A DNA stretch of 64,000 nt, taken from Catellatospora coxensis (GTDB taxonomy: Bacteria; Actinomycetota; Actinomycetes; Mycobacteriales; Micromonosporaceae). The notes under the pieces are model-generated. The model did no database searches. It saw nothing but the letters and a program-made list of their open reading frames with translations, and was not told the DNA's origin. The stretch is taken from positions 62,001 through 126,000 of the forward strand of contig NZ_BONI01000004.1 of assembly GCF_016862635.1 (NCBI RefSeq), written 5' to 3'. Shown one piece after another: positions 17,041 through 24,996 of this stretch. The number at the start of each line of letters is the position of its first letter. Position 1 is the stretch's first letter. The position numbers and the translations under genes are program-made.

Positions 17041-17952
17041 TCAGTACTTCTCCATCAGCGCCCGGACGTTCAGCACGTACTGCGCGTTCGGGTACCACAC
17101 CTCGTCGCCGTCGTTGATCTCCTTGTCGACGGCGCCCTGCCCGAAGTTGTACGCCGAGATGACCGCGTTGAGCAGGCACCACTCCTTGCTGTCGGCGACG
17201 TTCGGGTCGCGGCGGCAGTCGTCCTCGCGCAGCGTGTAATCCGGCGTGCAGGCCGGGGCCGGCGACACCGCCGGGTCCGGCTCCTCGCAGCCGATGCCGT
17301 ACTTCATCGCGAAGTAGCGGATCAGCCACTGCAGGTACGCCGAGCCGAGCATCGTGTTGCCCTTGAGCGTGTTCACGTCCTCGTCGAGGGTGAACGGCGA
17401 GTCGTCGTTGAGCCACGTCGCGGTGCTCGGCATGACCTGCATGGTGCCGATGCCGCCGTCACACGCGATGATGGCCGACTGCCAGCCGCTCTCCTGCTCC
17501 GCCACCGCTTTGATCAGTTTCGGCGGCAGGGTGACCTGCGAGACGGTCCAGAACTTGCGGGCCGCGGCGGCCTCCAGCGCCACCTCGACGTCGGCCTTCG
17601 GCGCGTTGGCGCCCTTGAAGGTCGGGCACTTGACGCCGGGTGAGGGCGACGCCGGCTTGGGCGCGGGCGGCGGCGGGCCGGGCAGGTCCACCTTCGTCGG
17701 GCTCGGCTTGGGCTTGGGCTTCGGCTTGGGCGACTTCGACGGCGACGGCTTGACCGACGGCGACGGGCTCGGCGACGCCTCGGGCGACTCCGCCGGCTCG
17801 GACAGGTCACCGGTCTCGAACACCGCGCTCGGCCGCGGCTCGGCGGTGGCGGCTGGATCGTCGCCGCGGTTCAGCACCAGAATCGCGGTGGCCAGCACCG
17901 CGGCGACGACGGTGAAGGTGCCGACGACGGCATGCGTACGCGTGAAGCGCAT
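17041..17952 (-). CDS. Secreted or membrane-anchored lytic transglycosylase
   Basis: A 303-residue protein. A membrane/signal segment (about 8-27) is followed by a low-complexity Pro/Ser/Lys-rich linker (residues about 55-105) suited to crossing the cell wall. The catalytic SLT domain follows, with the glutamate in KAVAEQESGWQSAI and the GTMQVMPSTA and SAYNFGQGAVD blocks. It should cleave the MurNAc-GlcNAc bond of peptidoglycan. Cysteines in the domain (IIACDGG, GIGCEE, PACTPDY, DDCRRD, EWCLL) may form disulfides. The ATG has GGGGAGGAG upstream. Lack of a terminator against the convergent PMT gene is notable. Confidence 0.9.
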   Translation of the reverse strand: MRFTRTHAVVGTFTVVAAVLATAILVLNRGDDPAATAEPRPSAVFETGDLSEPAESPEASPSPSPSVKPSPSKSPKPKPKPKPSPTKVDLPGPPPPAPKPASPSPGVKCPTFKGANAPKADVEVALEAAAARKFWTVSQVTLPPKLIKAVAEQESGWQSAIIACDGGIGTMQVMPSTATWLNDDSPFTLDEDVNTLKGNTMLGSAYLQWLIRYFAMKYGIGCEEPDPAVSPAPACTPDYTLREDDCRRDPNVADSKEWCLLNAVISAYNFGQGAVDKEINDGDEVWYPNAQYVLNVRALMEKY

Positions 17953-18071
17953 TGGTTCTCCTCCCCAGGGATCCCAAGGCGGCCGAGCCTAGTGCACCTC
18001 GTGGTGGGGCGTGTGCCCGCGCCCGCGCGTTGCCCCGGGCGTGCTCGCCTGGGGAGGGCTACGCTCAGCGG

Positions 18072-18692
18072 GTGGCCAGGTATTTCGACGTGCACCCGGA
18101 CAACCCGCAGGCCCGCTCCATCCGCCAGGTCGTCGACATCGTGCGGGAGGGCGGGCTGATCGCCTACCCGACCGACTCGTGCTTCGCCTTCGGCTGCAAG
18201 CTGGGCGACAAGAACGGGCTCGACCGCATCCGCGACATCCGCAAGCTCGACGAGCGGCACCACTTCACCCTGGTGTGCCGAGACTTCGCCCAGCTCGGCC
18301 AGTTCGTGAAGATAGACAACTCGGTGTTCCGGCTGATCAAGGCGGCGACCCCGGGCAGCTACACGTTCATCCTGCCCGCGCTGCGCGAGGTGCCGCGCCG
18401 CATGCTGCACCCGAAGAAGCACACCGTCGGCGTACGCATCCCCGACCACCCGGTGGCCCAGGCCCTGCTGGCCGAACTCGGCGAGCCGCTGGTCTCCAGC
18501 ACCCTGCTGCTGCCCGGCGACACCGAGCCGATGACCCAGGGCTGGGAGATCAAGGAGCGCCTGGACCACCAGATCGACGCCGTCATCGACTCCGGCGACT
18601 GCGGCACCGAGCCCACCACCGTCGTCGACCTCTCCGAGGGCGAGCCGGAGATCCTCCGCGTCGGCGCCGGCGACCCCAGCCGCTTCGAGTGA
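18072..18692 (+). CDS. YciO-type member of the Sua5/YrdC family
   Basis: A 206-residue cytosolic protein. Its start (ARYFDVHPDNPQARSIRQVVDIVREGGLIAYPTDS) and the later HFTLVCRDF, PGSYTFILPALREVPRRMLHPKKHTVGVRIPDHPVAQALL and EPTTVVDLSEGEPEILR blocks follow E. coli YciO closely over the full length. The family fold binds ATP and threonylcarbamoyl intermediates; TsaC/Sua5 make threonylcarbamoyl-AMP for tRNA t6A, but YciO proteins are a separate branch whose physiological role is less certain. The GTG at 18072 follows TACGCT by six bases. Confidence 0.88.
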   Translation: MARYFDVHPDNPQARSIRQVVDIVREGGLIAYPTDSCFAFGCKLGDKNGLDRIRDIRKLDERHHFTLVCRDFAQLGQFVKIDNSVFRLIKAATPGSYTFILPALREVPRRMLHPKKHTVGVRIPDHPVAQALLAELGEPLVSSTLLLPGDTEPMTQGWEIKERLDHQIDAVIDSGDCGTEPTTVVDLSEGEPEILRVGAGDPSRFE

Positions 18693-18710
18693 GCCCGGAG
18701 CGGCTCACCG

Positions 18711-19607
18711 TCAGCGCAGGGTCAGCGCGGTCTCGGACTCGATGCGGGACAGCTTCTCCGGGTTGCGGACGTAGTAGATGCCGGTGACGCGGGCGTCCTC
18801 GATCCGCAGCGCGGCGACGCCGTCGACCTCCCCGTCGAGGCGGAACAGCAGCGCCGGGTTGCCGTTGACCACGACCGGTTCGGTGGTGAGCGTGCCGCCG
18901 ACCTTCTGCATGCTCCCGACGAACAGGCGGATCGCCTTGTCCGCCCCGACGACCGGCTGCAGCGCGGCCAGCTTGCGACCGCCGCCGTCACTGACCACGA
19001 CGACCTCGGGCGCGAGCACGCCGAGCAGGGCTTGCAGGTCGCTGGTCTCGACCGCGCGCTGGAACGCCTCCAGCGCGGCCCGCCGCTCGCCCGCGGAGAC
19101 CACCTTGCGGGGGCGGCGGGCGTCGACGTGCCGGCGGGCGCGGTGGGCGATCTGGCGTACGGCCGCCGGGCTCTTGTCGACGGCCTCGGCGATCTCGTCG
19201 TAGCCGACGTCGAACGCCTCATGCAGCACGAACACGGCCCGCTCGGTCGGCGTGAGCGTCTCCAGGACGAGCATCAGCGCCATCGACACGCTCTCGGCCA
19301 GCTCGACGTCGTCGGCCGTGTCGGGCGCGGTGAGCAGCGGCTCGGGCAGCCACGGGCCGACGTAGGCCTCCCGGCGCCGCTGCAGGGTGCGCAGCCGGTT
19401 GAGCGACTGCCTGGTGGTGATCCGGATCAGGTAGGCGCGCTGGTCGCGTATCTGATCCAGATCGACCTTCACCCAGCGCAGCCAGGTCTCCTGCAGCACG
19501 TCCTCCGCGTCGGCCGCCGACCCGAGGATCTCGTAGGCGACGGTGAACAGCAGATTCCGGTGGGCGACGAAGGCCTCGGTGGCCGGGTCAGCGGCGTGCT
19601 CGCTCAT
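18711..19607 (-). CDS. sigJ: ECF41-type sigma factor with SnoaL-like C-terminal domain
   Basis: A sigma factor of about 298 residues. Region 2 (FVAHRNLLFTVAYEILGSAADAEDVLQETWLRW) and region 4 (LTPTERAVFVLHEAFDVGYDEIAEAVDKSPAAVRQIAHRAR) are clear. The linker carries the WLPEPL signature, and the extra C-terminal domain (residues about 180-295, SnoaL-like) ends with YYVRNPEKL, both features of the ECF41 group, in which this domain modulates activity instead of a membrane anti-sigma factor. It is the second gene after the flavoprotein; the ATG at 19607 has GAGGAGG overlapping the upstream stop. The promoter at 20850-20877 fits its group's consensus. Confidence 0.9.
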   Translation of the reverse strand: MSEHAADPATEAFVAHRNLLFTVAYEILGSAADAEDVLQETWLRWVKVDLDQIRDQRAYLIRITTRQSLNRLRTLQRRREAYVGPWLPEPLLTAPDTADDVELAESVSMALMLVLETLTPTERAVFVLHEAFDVGYDEIAEAVDKSPAAVRQIAHRARRHVDARRPRKVVSAGERRAALEAFQRAVETSDLQALLGVLAPEVVVVSDGGGRKLAALQPVVGADKAIRLFVGSMQKVGGTLTTEPVVVNGNPALLFRLDGEVDGVAALRIEDARVTGIYYVRNPEKLSRIESETALTLR

Positions 19608-19617
19608 CACACCCTCC

Positions 19618-20814
19618 TCAGGCCGTCCGGCCGGGCACGGCCTCGCCGGGCCTGGCGGGCAGCGACTTGCGGCGGTCGCGGTCCTTGAACCACAGGTTGA
19701 GCATGCCGGGGTGGCGCGCCTCCTGCGACAGCTGCCAGACGGTGCTCTTGCACACGCCCTCCTTCAGCATCGCCAGAGGCCGCCCGCTCAGCAGGAACGC
19801 CTTCGTCACGGAGTCGTCCCGCCGGGCGTACTGGACGATTCCCGCGCGGCGGCCCAGGCTGATGCACTGGCCGAAGAACCCGACGTTGAAGTCGGCGGGC
19901 CGCTTGCCCGCGATCCGGGCCAGCACCGTCTCGCCCGCCTGCGGGCCGATCTGCATCGCCGACTGGCAGCTCATCCGCACCGGCAGGTCCGACGGTGCCG
20001 CCGAGTCCCCGGCCGCCACGATCCGGGGGTCGTCGACGCTGGTCAGCGTCTCGTCGGTGCGCAGGCGCCCCAGGGCGTCCGTGCTCAGCCCGCTGCGGGC
20101 GGCCAGATCGGGGACGGAGAATCCCGCGGTCCAGATCGTCACCGCGCTCGGCAGCTCGCGGCCGTCGGCGAGCCGGACCGCGTCCCGCGTCACCTCGGTC
20201 ACCGTCGCGCCACCGCCCTCCAGCACCGTGACACCGAGCGCGGCGAGCCGCTCGGCGACCGCCTGCCGGGCGTGCGGGTGCAGGTAGGCCCCGAGCGTCC
20301 GGCCGCATACGAGGGTCACGGTGCGGCCCTGCTCGGCCAGCTCGGAGGCGGTTTCGATCCCGGTCGACCCGCCGCCCACCACCGTCAGCGCGGCCGCCGC
20401 CGGTGCGGCGGCGACGACCGGCCGCAGCCGCAGCGCCTCCTCCAGGGTGGAGATCTGGTAGGCGTGCTCGGCCGCGCCGGGCACGGTCGGGTCGGCGCTG
20501 CCGCTGCCCACGGCGTAGATCAGGTAGTCGTAGGCGAGGACGCCGCCGCTCGCCGTGGTCACGCGGCGGCCGGGGGCGTCGATCCGGGTCACGGTGTCGA
20601 CCACGAACCGGACACCGCGGGCCAGAATCCGCTGGTAGTCGACGAGCGCGTCGTCCGACCCGCCGACGAGCTGGTGCAGGCGGATGCGCTCGACGAACTG
20701 CGCACGCGGGTTGATCAGGGTCACTGTCACGCCCTCGCGCCGGGTCAGGCGGTTGGCCGCCATCACGCCCGCGTATCCGCCGCCGATCACGACGACCTCG
20801 GTGTTCCTGGCCAT
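19618..20814 (-). CDS. NAD(P)/FAD-dependent oxidoreductase (NDH-2-like)
   Basis: A 398-residue flavoprotein. The N-terminal FAD motif is VVVIGGGYAGVMAANRL, the second NAD(P)H motif is LTVVGGGSTGIETASELAEQG, and IVAAGDSAA is the late FAD-binding block. The overall plan is that of type II NADH dehydrogenases and ferredoxin-reductase-like enzymes, which oxidise NAD(P)H and reduce quinones or other acceptors. ECF41 sigma factors are typically linked to such oxidoreductase or carboxymuconolactone decarboxylase genes. The ATG at 20814 is chosen because it starts the flavin motif; the frame to 20973 passes through the promoter. Confidence 0.88.
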   Translation of the reverse strand: MARNTEVVVIGGGYAGVMAANRLTRREGVTVTLINPRAQFVERIRLHQLVGGSDDALVDYQRILARGVRFVVDTVTRIDAPGRRVTTASGGVLAYDYLIYAVGSGSADPTVPGAAEHAYQISTLEEALRLRPVVAAAPAAAALTVVGGGSTGIETASELAEQGRTVTLVCGRTLGAYLHPHARQAVAERLAALGVTVLEGGGATVTEVTRDAVRLADGRELPSAVTIWTAGFSVPDLAARSGLSTDALGRLRTDETLTSVDDPRIVAAGDSAAPSDLPVRMSCQSAMQIGPQAGETVLARIAGKRPADFNVGFFGQCISLGRRAGIVQYARRDDSVTKAFLLSGRPLAMLKEGVCKSTVWQLSQEARHPGMLNLWFKDRDRRKSLPARPGEAVPGRTA

Positions 20815-20849
20815 TGGGGTTCTCCTTCGTCTCCAAGGTGCGGCCTCAA

Positions 20850-20877
20850 GACACCGCGCGTCCGGCGGTTTGTGACG
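20850..20877 (-). promoter_or_regulatory. Probable ECF41 promoter for the flavoprotein-sigJ operon
   Basis: On the minus strand CGTCACA (20877-20871) is followed after 17 bases by TGTC (20853-20850). The published ECF41 consensus is TGTCACA with CGTC at -10, so each element differs at one base. It lies 36 bases before the flavoprotein ATG. Confidence 0.6.
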
Positions 20878-20971
20878 TTCGGTGAGGCAGGTCACTCGCT
20901 GAGCGACGAGGTGAGCGGCAGCCGGACCCGGCGTCGCCACCGTCGCGGGCCTTCGAACTAGGCTGCCGCCC

Positions 20972-21715
20972 ATGGATCAAGGCTCTGGCAGCGGCGGCAC
21001 GATCACACTGTGGCGCGCCACGGCTCAGGCGGAGCTCGATCTCGTGGCAACGGCCGGCTGGCGGGCCTGGCCGGCATCCTTCGCGGATCGGCCCTTCGAG
21101 GTGCACCTCGAGCGCCGGCCGGCTGAACTCGTCGCGCGGACCTCCCTGGCCGCGACGGCCGGAGTCGGCTACGTCACCTCGTTCGAGGTGCGGTCGGCGT
21201 TCGTCGAGCACTGCCTGGGCCACCGCATCGGATCAGGAAGCGATGCCTGGTACAGCCTGCCGGAGGCGGAGGTCGCCGGCCTCAACGAGAACCTCGTGAG
21301 TGTGATCATCGAGCAGGCCGAGTACCGCGCCGCCCTGGACGATCGGGAGTTCGCGGACGCCCGGGCCGCGGCTCTGCCGTCGGCATGGCGCGGGTACCTG
21401 CAGCGCTCGGCATGGTTCAGGCGCGGTTGGCAGCCGACCGGCTGCTATCTCTGGCTCTACCCGCCCCGTGAAGGCATCGAGCTGGCCGAGGCGTGGGGCG
21501 AGGACGCCGTGGGCGCACACCCGGGCATCGCGATCATCGGCGGGAACGGCTCCCGCGAGCACCTTGCCATAGACCTGCGCAAAGACGACCCGCCGGTCCT
21601 GCTCGTCGATGCGTACGCGAGCGAGGGCTGGGCGGACGCGCTCGTGCAGGCGAACAGCGTCGCGGAGTTCACCGGCCGGGTGGAGGCGGGCAGCTTCGAC
21701 TTCAGCTGGGACTAG
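20972..21715 (+). CDS. Two-part protein: uncharacterised N-terminal domain and SUKH/SMI1-like C-terminus
   Basis: A 247-residue cytosolic protein. The N-terminal 100 residues (TLWRATAQAELDLVATAGWRAWP ... YVTSFEVRSAFVEHC ... AEVAGLNENLV) follow a pattern I associate with a small uncharacterised actinobacterial family. The C-terminal third (GIAIIGGNGSREHLAIDLRKDDPPVLLVDAYA) has the SMI1/KNR4 (SUKH) pattern, common among immunity proteins to secreted toxins. The start ATG follows TAGGCT by seven bases. No toxin gene is adjacent, so the immunity role is only a guess. Confidence 0.65.
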   Translation: MDQGSGSGGTITLWRATAQAELDLVATAGWRAWPASFADRPFEVHLERRPAELVARTSLAATAGVGYVTSFEVRSAFVEHCLGHRIGSGSDAWYSLPEAEVAGLNENLVSVIIEQAEYRAALDDREFADARAAALPSAWRGYLQRSAWFRRGWQPTGCYLWLYPPREGIELAEAWGEDAVGAHPGIAIIGGNGSREHLAIDLRKDDPPVLLVDAYASEGWADALVQANSVAEFTGRVEAGSFDFSWD

Positions 21716-21839
21716 TGCACCTTCGCACGCCTGGGGCATGACAAGCCGGCACTGACGCGCTGCTCCAGGCGTTTAGCCGGATCGACGTGAGCGAGGTGTT
21801 CGACCCGGCCCGCCCCAGCAGCGTGTGAAGGCCGGGCCC

Positions 21840-22733
21840 TCACCGGCCCGAGGCGTCGTCCTTGATCAGCGGTTTGGCGAACCAGTGGCGGGCGTACGGG
21901 TTGTCGTTGTATGCCGGGATCTCGTGGTAGCCGGAGCTGCGGTAGAGCTGGATCGCCTCGGTGAGGCTGTCGTTGGTGTCCAGCCGCACGAGGTCGGCCC
22001 CGGCGTCCGCCGCCCGGCGTTCCAGTTCGCGCACGATCCGGCGGCCCAGGCCGAGCCCGCGTACCGACGGCGACACCCACACCCGCTTGATCTCCGCGGG
22101 CTCGCCGGGGACCAGGCGCAGCCCGCCGCAGCCGACCGGCTCGCCGGACAGCGTGGCGACCAGGAACAGCCCGGTCGGCGGCACCAGGTCGTCGTCGCCG
22201 ACACCCGGGTCGAAGCCGTCCTCGAATCGCTGCGCCAGCTCCCGCGTGTACGCGCGCAGGCACGCCCGCGCCGCCGGTTCGCCGGGATGGCAGTCCCGCA
22301 GCTCCACCAGTGAGGCCATGAGCAGCCGTTCGACCTCGGTCATCGCGGCGGCCAGGCGGGTGCGCTGGCTGTCGCTGAGCGGTTCGAGGATCGACCAGGC
22401 CAGCTCGTCCGACAGCCGGTCGAGCACGTCCCACTCGGCCCGGCCTGCGGAGGTGAGCTGTGCGACGCGTACCCGGCCGTCCCCGGGGGCGGAGTTCACC
22501 GTGATCAAGCCGTCGCCTTCGAGGGTGCGCAGCAGCCGGCTCAGGTGTCCGGCGTCGAGGCCGAGCCGGGTGCGCAGGGCGGCGATCTCGGCTCCGGCGG
22601 GTCCGACTTCCCAGAGCAGGCGCGCCTGCGCCAGCGGCCGGTCGCGGGTCAGGTAGCCGTCGTCGAGCGCGCCGACGCGCTGCGTGACGGTCCGGTTGAA
22701 GCGGCGGACGGTGTCCACCAGGCGCTCGCCCAT
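21840..22733 (-). CDS. MarR-type winged helix fused to GNAT acetyltransferase
   Basis: A 297-residue fusion. Residues 1-140 are a MarR-like winged helix (GAEIAALRTRLGLDAGHLSRLLRTLEGDGLI and wing NSAPGDGRVRVAQL). Residues about 150-290 are a GNAT domain with the acetyl-CoA loop VRGLGLGRRIVREL and LYRSSGYHEIPAYNDNPYA. Such MarR-GNAT fusions are widespread, but the acetylated target is mostly unknown. The ATG at 22733 follows TAAAGT by seven bases, and that box lies inside the palindrome at 22739-22750, so autoregulation is likely. Confidence 0.88.
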   Translation of the reverse strand: MGERLVDTVRRFNRTVTQRVGALDDGYLTRDRPLAQARLLWEVGPAGAEIAALRTRLGLDAGHLSRLLRTLEGDGLITVNSAPGDGRVRVAQLTSAGRAEWDVLDRLSDELAWSILEPLSDSQRTRLAAAMTEVERLLMASLVELRDCHPGEPAARACLRAYTRELAQRFEDGFDPGVGDDDLVPPTGLFLVATLSGEPVGCGGLRLVPGEPAEIKRVWVSPSVRGLGLGRRIVRELERRAADAGADLVRLDTNDSLTEAIQLYRSSGYHEIPAYNDNPYARHWFAKPLIKDDASGR

Positions 22734-22738
22734 ATACC

Positions 22739-22750
22739 TGACTTTAGTCA
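22739..22750 (-). promoter_or_regulatory. TGACT-TT-AGTCA palindrome over the -10 box of the MarR-GNAT gene
   Basis: The 12-base inverted repeat covers the TAAAGT -10 box (minus strand 22746-22741) that is seven bases before the start codon. A MarR dimer bound here would block transcription. Confidence 0.5.
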
Positions 22751-22861
22751 AGCAATCCGGCGCGCGCCACCGTCGACGGCGGACAGCGGGCGCGACTGTG
22801 CCGACCCGGCCGGGCGACGGAACCGCCTTGTCCGATGCCGTCGCCCATGACCCGCGCCCGG

Positions 22862-23584
22862 TCAGGCCGTGGCGGCCTTCTTGCGGGCCGTGCGGATCCA
22901 GCCGTACGCGGTGTGCCGGGGCACGTCGTAGTGGTCGGCGATGACGCTCGCGCTGTCGCCGGCCTGGCGCAGCACCTGCTCGAAGTCCTCGGGCAGCTTG
23001 CGGTAGCTGCGGCTGCCCGCGCTCGGGCGGCCGCTGTCCGGAGTGGACGACGCGGCCTTCTTCGCCGTCGCCTTCGCCGGGGACGCCTTCTTCTCCCGCA
23101 CCGCGGCCGCGGTGCTGCGCGCGGACGCCTTGGCGCGCACCGCCTTCGCCGCACCTGCCTTGGACGCGGCAGGCTTGCGCGCGTCGGCCTTGGCAGGCTT
23201 CACCACGGCCGCCTTCGCCGCGACGGGCGCGGCCGGCTTGGCCGCGGTGCGCTTGCGGGCTGCCGGCTTCGCGGCGACGGGTTCGACCGCAGCGGGGGCC
23301 TGCATCTCCAGCTCGCCGGGTGCCGACGCGGGCACGGCCAGGGTGCTCGGGGCCGGCTTGGCCGGTGCGGCGGCCGGGGTGCTTCCCGACGTCGCCGCGA
23401 GCACCGCGGTGACGAGCTGGTTCAGGTCGAGCACGGGCAGGTCGCCGGGCACCAGGCTGCCGCCGGAGCCGGGGGACAGGCGCAGCTCGCGGACCGTGGC
23501 CACCTCGCCGTCGAGGTCCAGCCGGATCGTCGTGACGGCCTGTGCCGGGTCGTCAGGCGTGATGGTGACGGTATATGTGGTCAT
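22862..23584 (-). CDS. Basic, histone-H1-like protein with C-terminal HTH-like segment
   Basis: A 240-residue protein in three parts. Residues 1-65 are an acidic to neutral domain (TYTVTITPDDPAQAVTTIRLDLDG) with a C-terminal helix. Residues about 70-190 are a Lys/Ala/Pro-rich low-complexity tail like histone H1 and the C-termini of actinobacterial HU proteins. The last 50 residues (YRKLPEDFEQVLRQAGDSAS, then VIADHYDVPRHTAYGWIRTA) resemble a helix-turn-helix, and residues 193-200 have an Arg-Gly-Ser stretch (GRPSAGSR) that might be a minor-groove hook. I infer a nucleoid-associated protein. GGAGG lies eight bases before the ATG. Confidence 0.7.
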   Translation of the reverse strand: MTTYTVTITPDDPAQAVTTIRLDLDGEVATVRELRLSPGSGGSLVPGDLPVLDLNQLVTAVLAATSGSTPAAAPAKPAPSTLAVPASAPGELEMQAPAAVEPVAAKPAARKRTAAKPAAPVAAKAAVVKPAKADARKPAASKAGAAKAVRAKASARSTAAAVREKKASPAKATAKKAASSTPDSGRPSAGSRSYRKLPEDFEQVLRQAGDSASVIADHYDVPRHTAYGWIRTARKKAATA

Positions 23585-23756
23585 GCGTGCGGCCTCCATG
23601 CCTGACGCCGCCGGCGTGCGTCCCCGTCGCGCGCGTCGGCTCTGGCCGTGAGAATTGTTCGCGCCAAGGTACTGCACGAACGGCATACCGCAAAATCACT
23701 TGGGACGTCAATGCGGCCCTGCCTGGTGTTCCCGCGCCGGGATTAGAATCGGTGCC

Positions 23757-24005
23757 ATGGTGCGTACCCCACTGACCGAGGACGAGCGCCGGCGCGGGCT
23801 CGCCCTGGGCCGTACGCTGCAGCAGGCGCGCGGCAACCGCAGCGCGGCCGAGGTCGCCCTGCTGGCCGGCATCTCCCTCGACACCCTGCGCAAGATCGAG
23901 CAGGGCGTGATCGCCACACCGGCGTTCTTCACCGTCGCCGCCCTGGCCAACGTGCTGGACCTCGACCTCAACACGCTCGCCGCGGAACTCGCGCTGCCCG
24001 TATGA
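23757..24005 (+). CDS. Small Xre-type HTH protein, first gene of the NACHT operon
   Basis: An 82-residue protein that is almost entirely a lambda-repressor-like (Cro/C1) HTH: ALGRTLQQARGNRSAAEVALLAGISLDTLRKIEQGVIATPAFFTVAALANVLDLDLNTLAAEL. It probably represses its own promoter. The ATG at 23757 follows TAGAAT by seven bases (leaderless). It ends seven bases before the next gene, so it heads a tight three-gene operon with the helical protein and the NACHT ATPase. An Xre regulator ahead of an immune-type ATPase is a familiar arrangement for costly systems kept off in healthy cells. Confidence 0.85.
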   Translation: MVRTPLTEDERRRGLALGRTLQQARGNRSAAEVALLAGISLDTLRKIEQGVIATPAFFTVAALANVLDLDLNTLAAELALPV

Positions 24006-24012
24006 GAGCCGA

Positions 24013-24996
24013 ATGAACCCGGCTCCGTTCCCGATTCCCGCCGACCACATCTGTTTCATAGCCGCGGTCAATCCGCGTGACGTCGCGGCCGGTTACCTCG
24101 ACGGCTGGATCGACGCTGCGGCCGCGAAACGCCTGGTGTTCCTGCGTCGCTGCGACCTCAGGCGCGAAGCCGGGGAGTTCGTCCTGCTCGACAACTGGGC
24201 GGCGGGCTCGCCCGAGTTCGTCGAGCTGGCCGGACTGATCGTCGCGGGCTGGGGCGAGGACCCCGAGTTCTGGTGGTACGCGGCTGTCAGCTGGGCGTTC
24301 ACCATGGCCGCCGTTGAACGGGACCGGATGCTGGGACAGCTCGCCGAAACGTACGCCGACGATCGGCTCGCCCAGGTGGCCGCCGATCCGGACGGCCACG
24401 GCGCCGCATGGATCGCCGAAGGCCGAGAAACTTATCTGCTCGGCCGTGCGCGCAGCGGCGAGGGCTTGAACTGGGACGACGATTCGGCGTTGATGGGCAC
24501 CGACCGGCCCGAGGAGATCGACGAGGCCCTGCAACGCGGCGAGCGGCTGCTCGGGGTGGCCGTGATCGGGCTGTCGCTGACCCATCCCGACGCCCGGCAG
24601 ATCCTGCCCCGCATCGCCGACGTGCTCGCAGCCGCCATGGCCGCCGGTGACCGCGAACTGTGCCGCCAGGCCGTGCTGGCGCTCGGGCACACCGGCCGCC
24701 TGCACGGCGTCACCGACGCCCGCTGCCTGGAACTGCTGCGACAGCAGCCGCGCGGCAACACCGCCGACGACGACCTGTGGAGCTACGTGCCGCACCGTGA
24801 ACTGCCCTGGTGGTTGTGGCGGCACCACCTGCCGGGAACCCTGCGGTGGTATCTGTGGTGGCGCTGGGTTTATCGGTTCGAGGATGGGGCCGACTGGGTG
24901 CGGGAGCGCCTGCGCCGCCGGAACCTTCGCAGCGGATCTCGCACCGGCGGTGTGCGGCCTGGTCGGACGGGGCATGCGGACCAATCGATGGGGTGA
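24013..24996 (+). CDS. Uncharacterised helical-repeat protein, second gene of the NACHT operon
   Basis: A 327-residue soluble protein. The first 100 residues (DVAAGYLDGWIDAAAAKRLVFLRRCDLRREAGEFVLLDNWAAG) and residues 180-240 (RGERLLGVAVIGLSLTHPDARQILPRIADVLAAAMAAGDRELCRQAVLALGHTGRLHG) look like alpha-alpha repeats of the ARM/HEAT kind. The C-terminus is Trp- and Arg-rich. I do not recognise a catalytic motif. The stop codon shares one base with the ATG of the NACHT gene, so the two are made together and may form one complex, with this protein as sensor or effector partner. Confidence 0.7.
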   Translation: MNPAPFPIPADHICFIAAVNPRDVAAGYLDGWIDAAAAKRLVFLRRCDLRREAGEFVLLDNWAAGSPEFVELAGLIVAGWGEDPEFWWYAAVSWAFTMAAVERDRMLGQLAETYADDRLAQVAADPDGHGAAWIAEGRETYLLGRARSGEGLNWDDDSALMGTDRPEEIDEALQRGERLLGVAVIGLSLTHPDARQILPRIADVLAAAMAAGDRELCRQAVLALGHTGRLHGVTDARCLELLRQQPRGNTADDDLWSYVPHRELPWWLWRHHLPGTLRWYLWWRWVYRFEDGADWVRERLRRRNLRSGSRTGGVRPGRTGHADQSMG

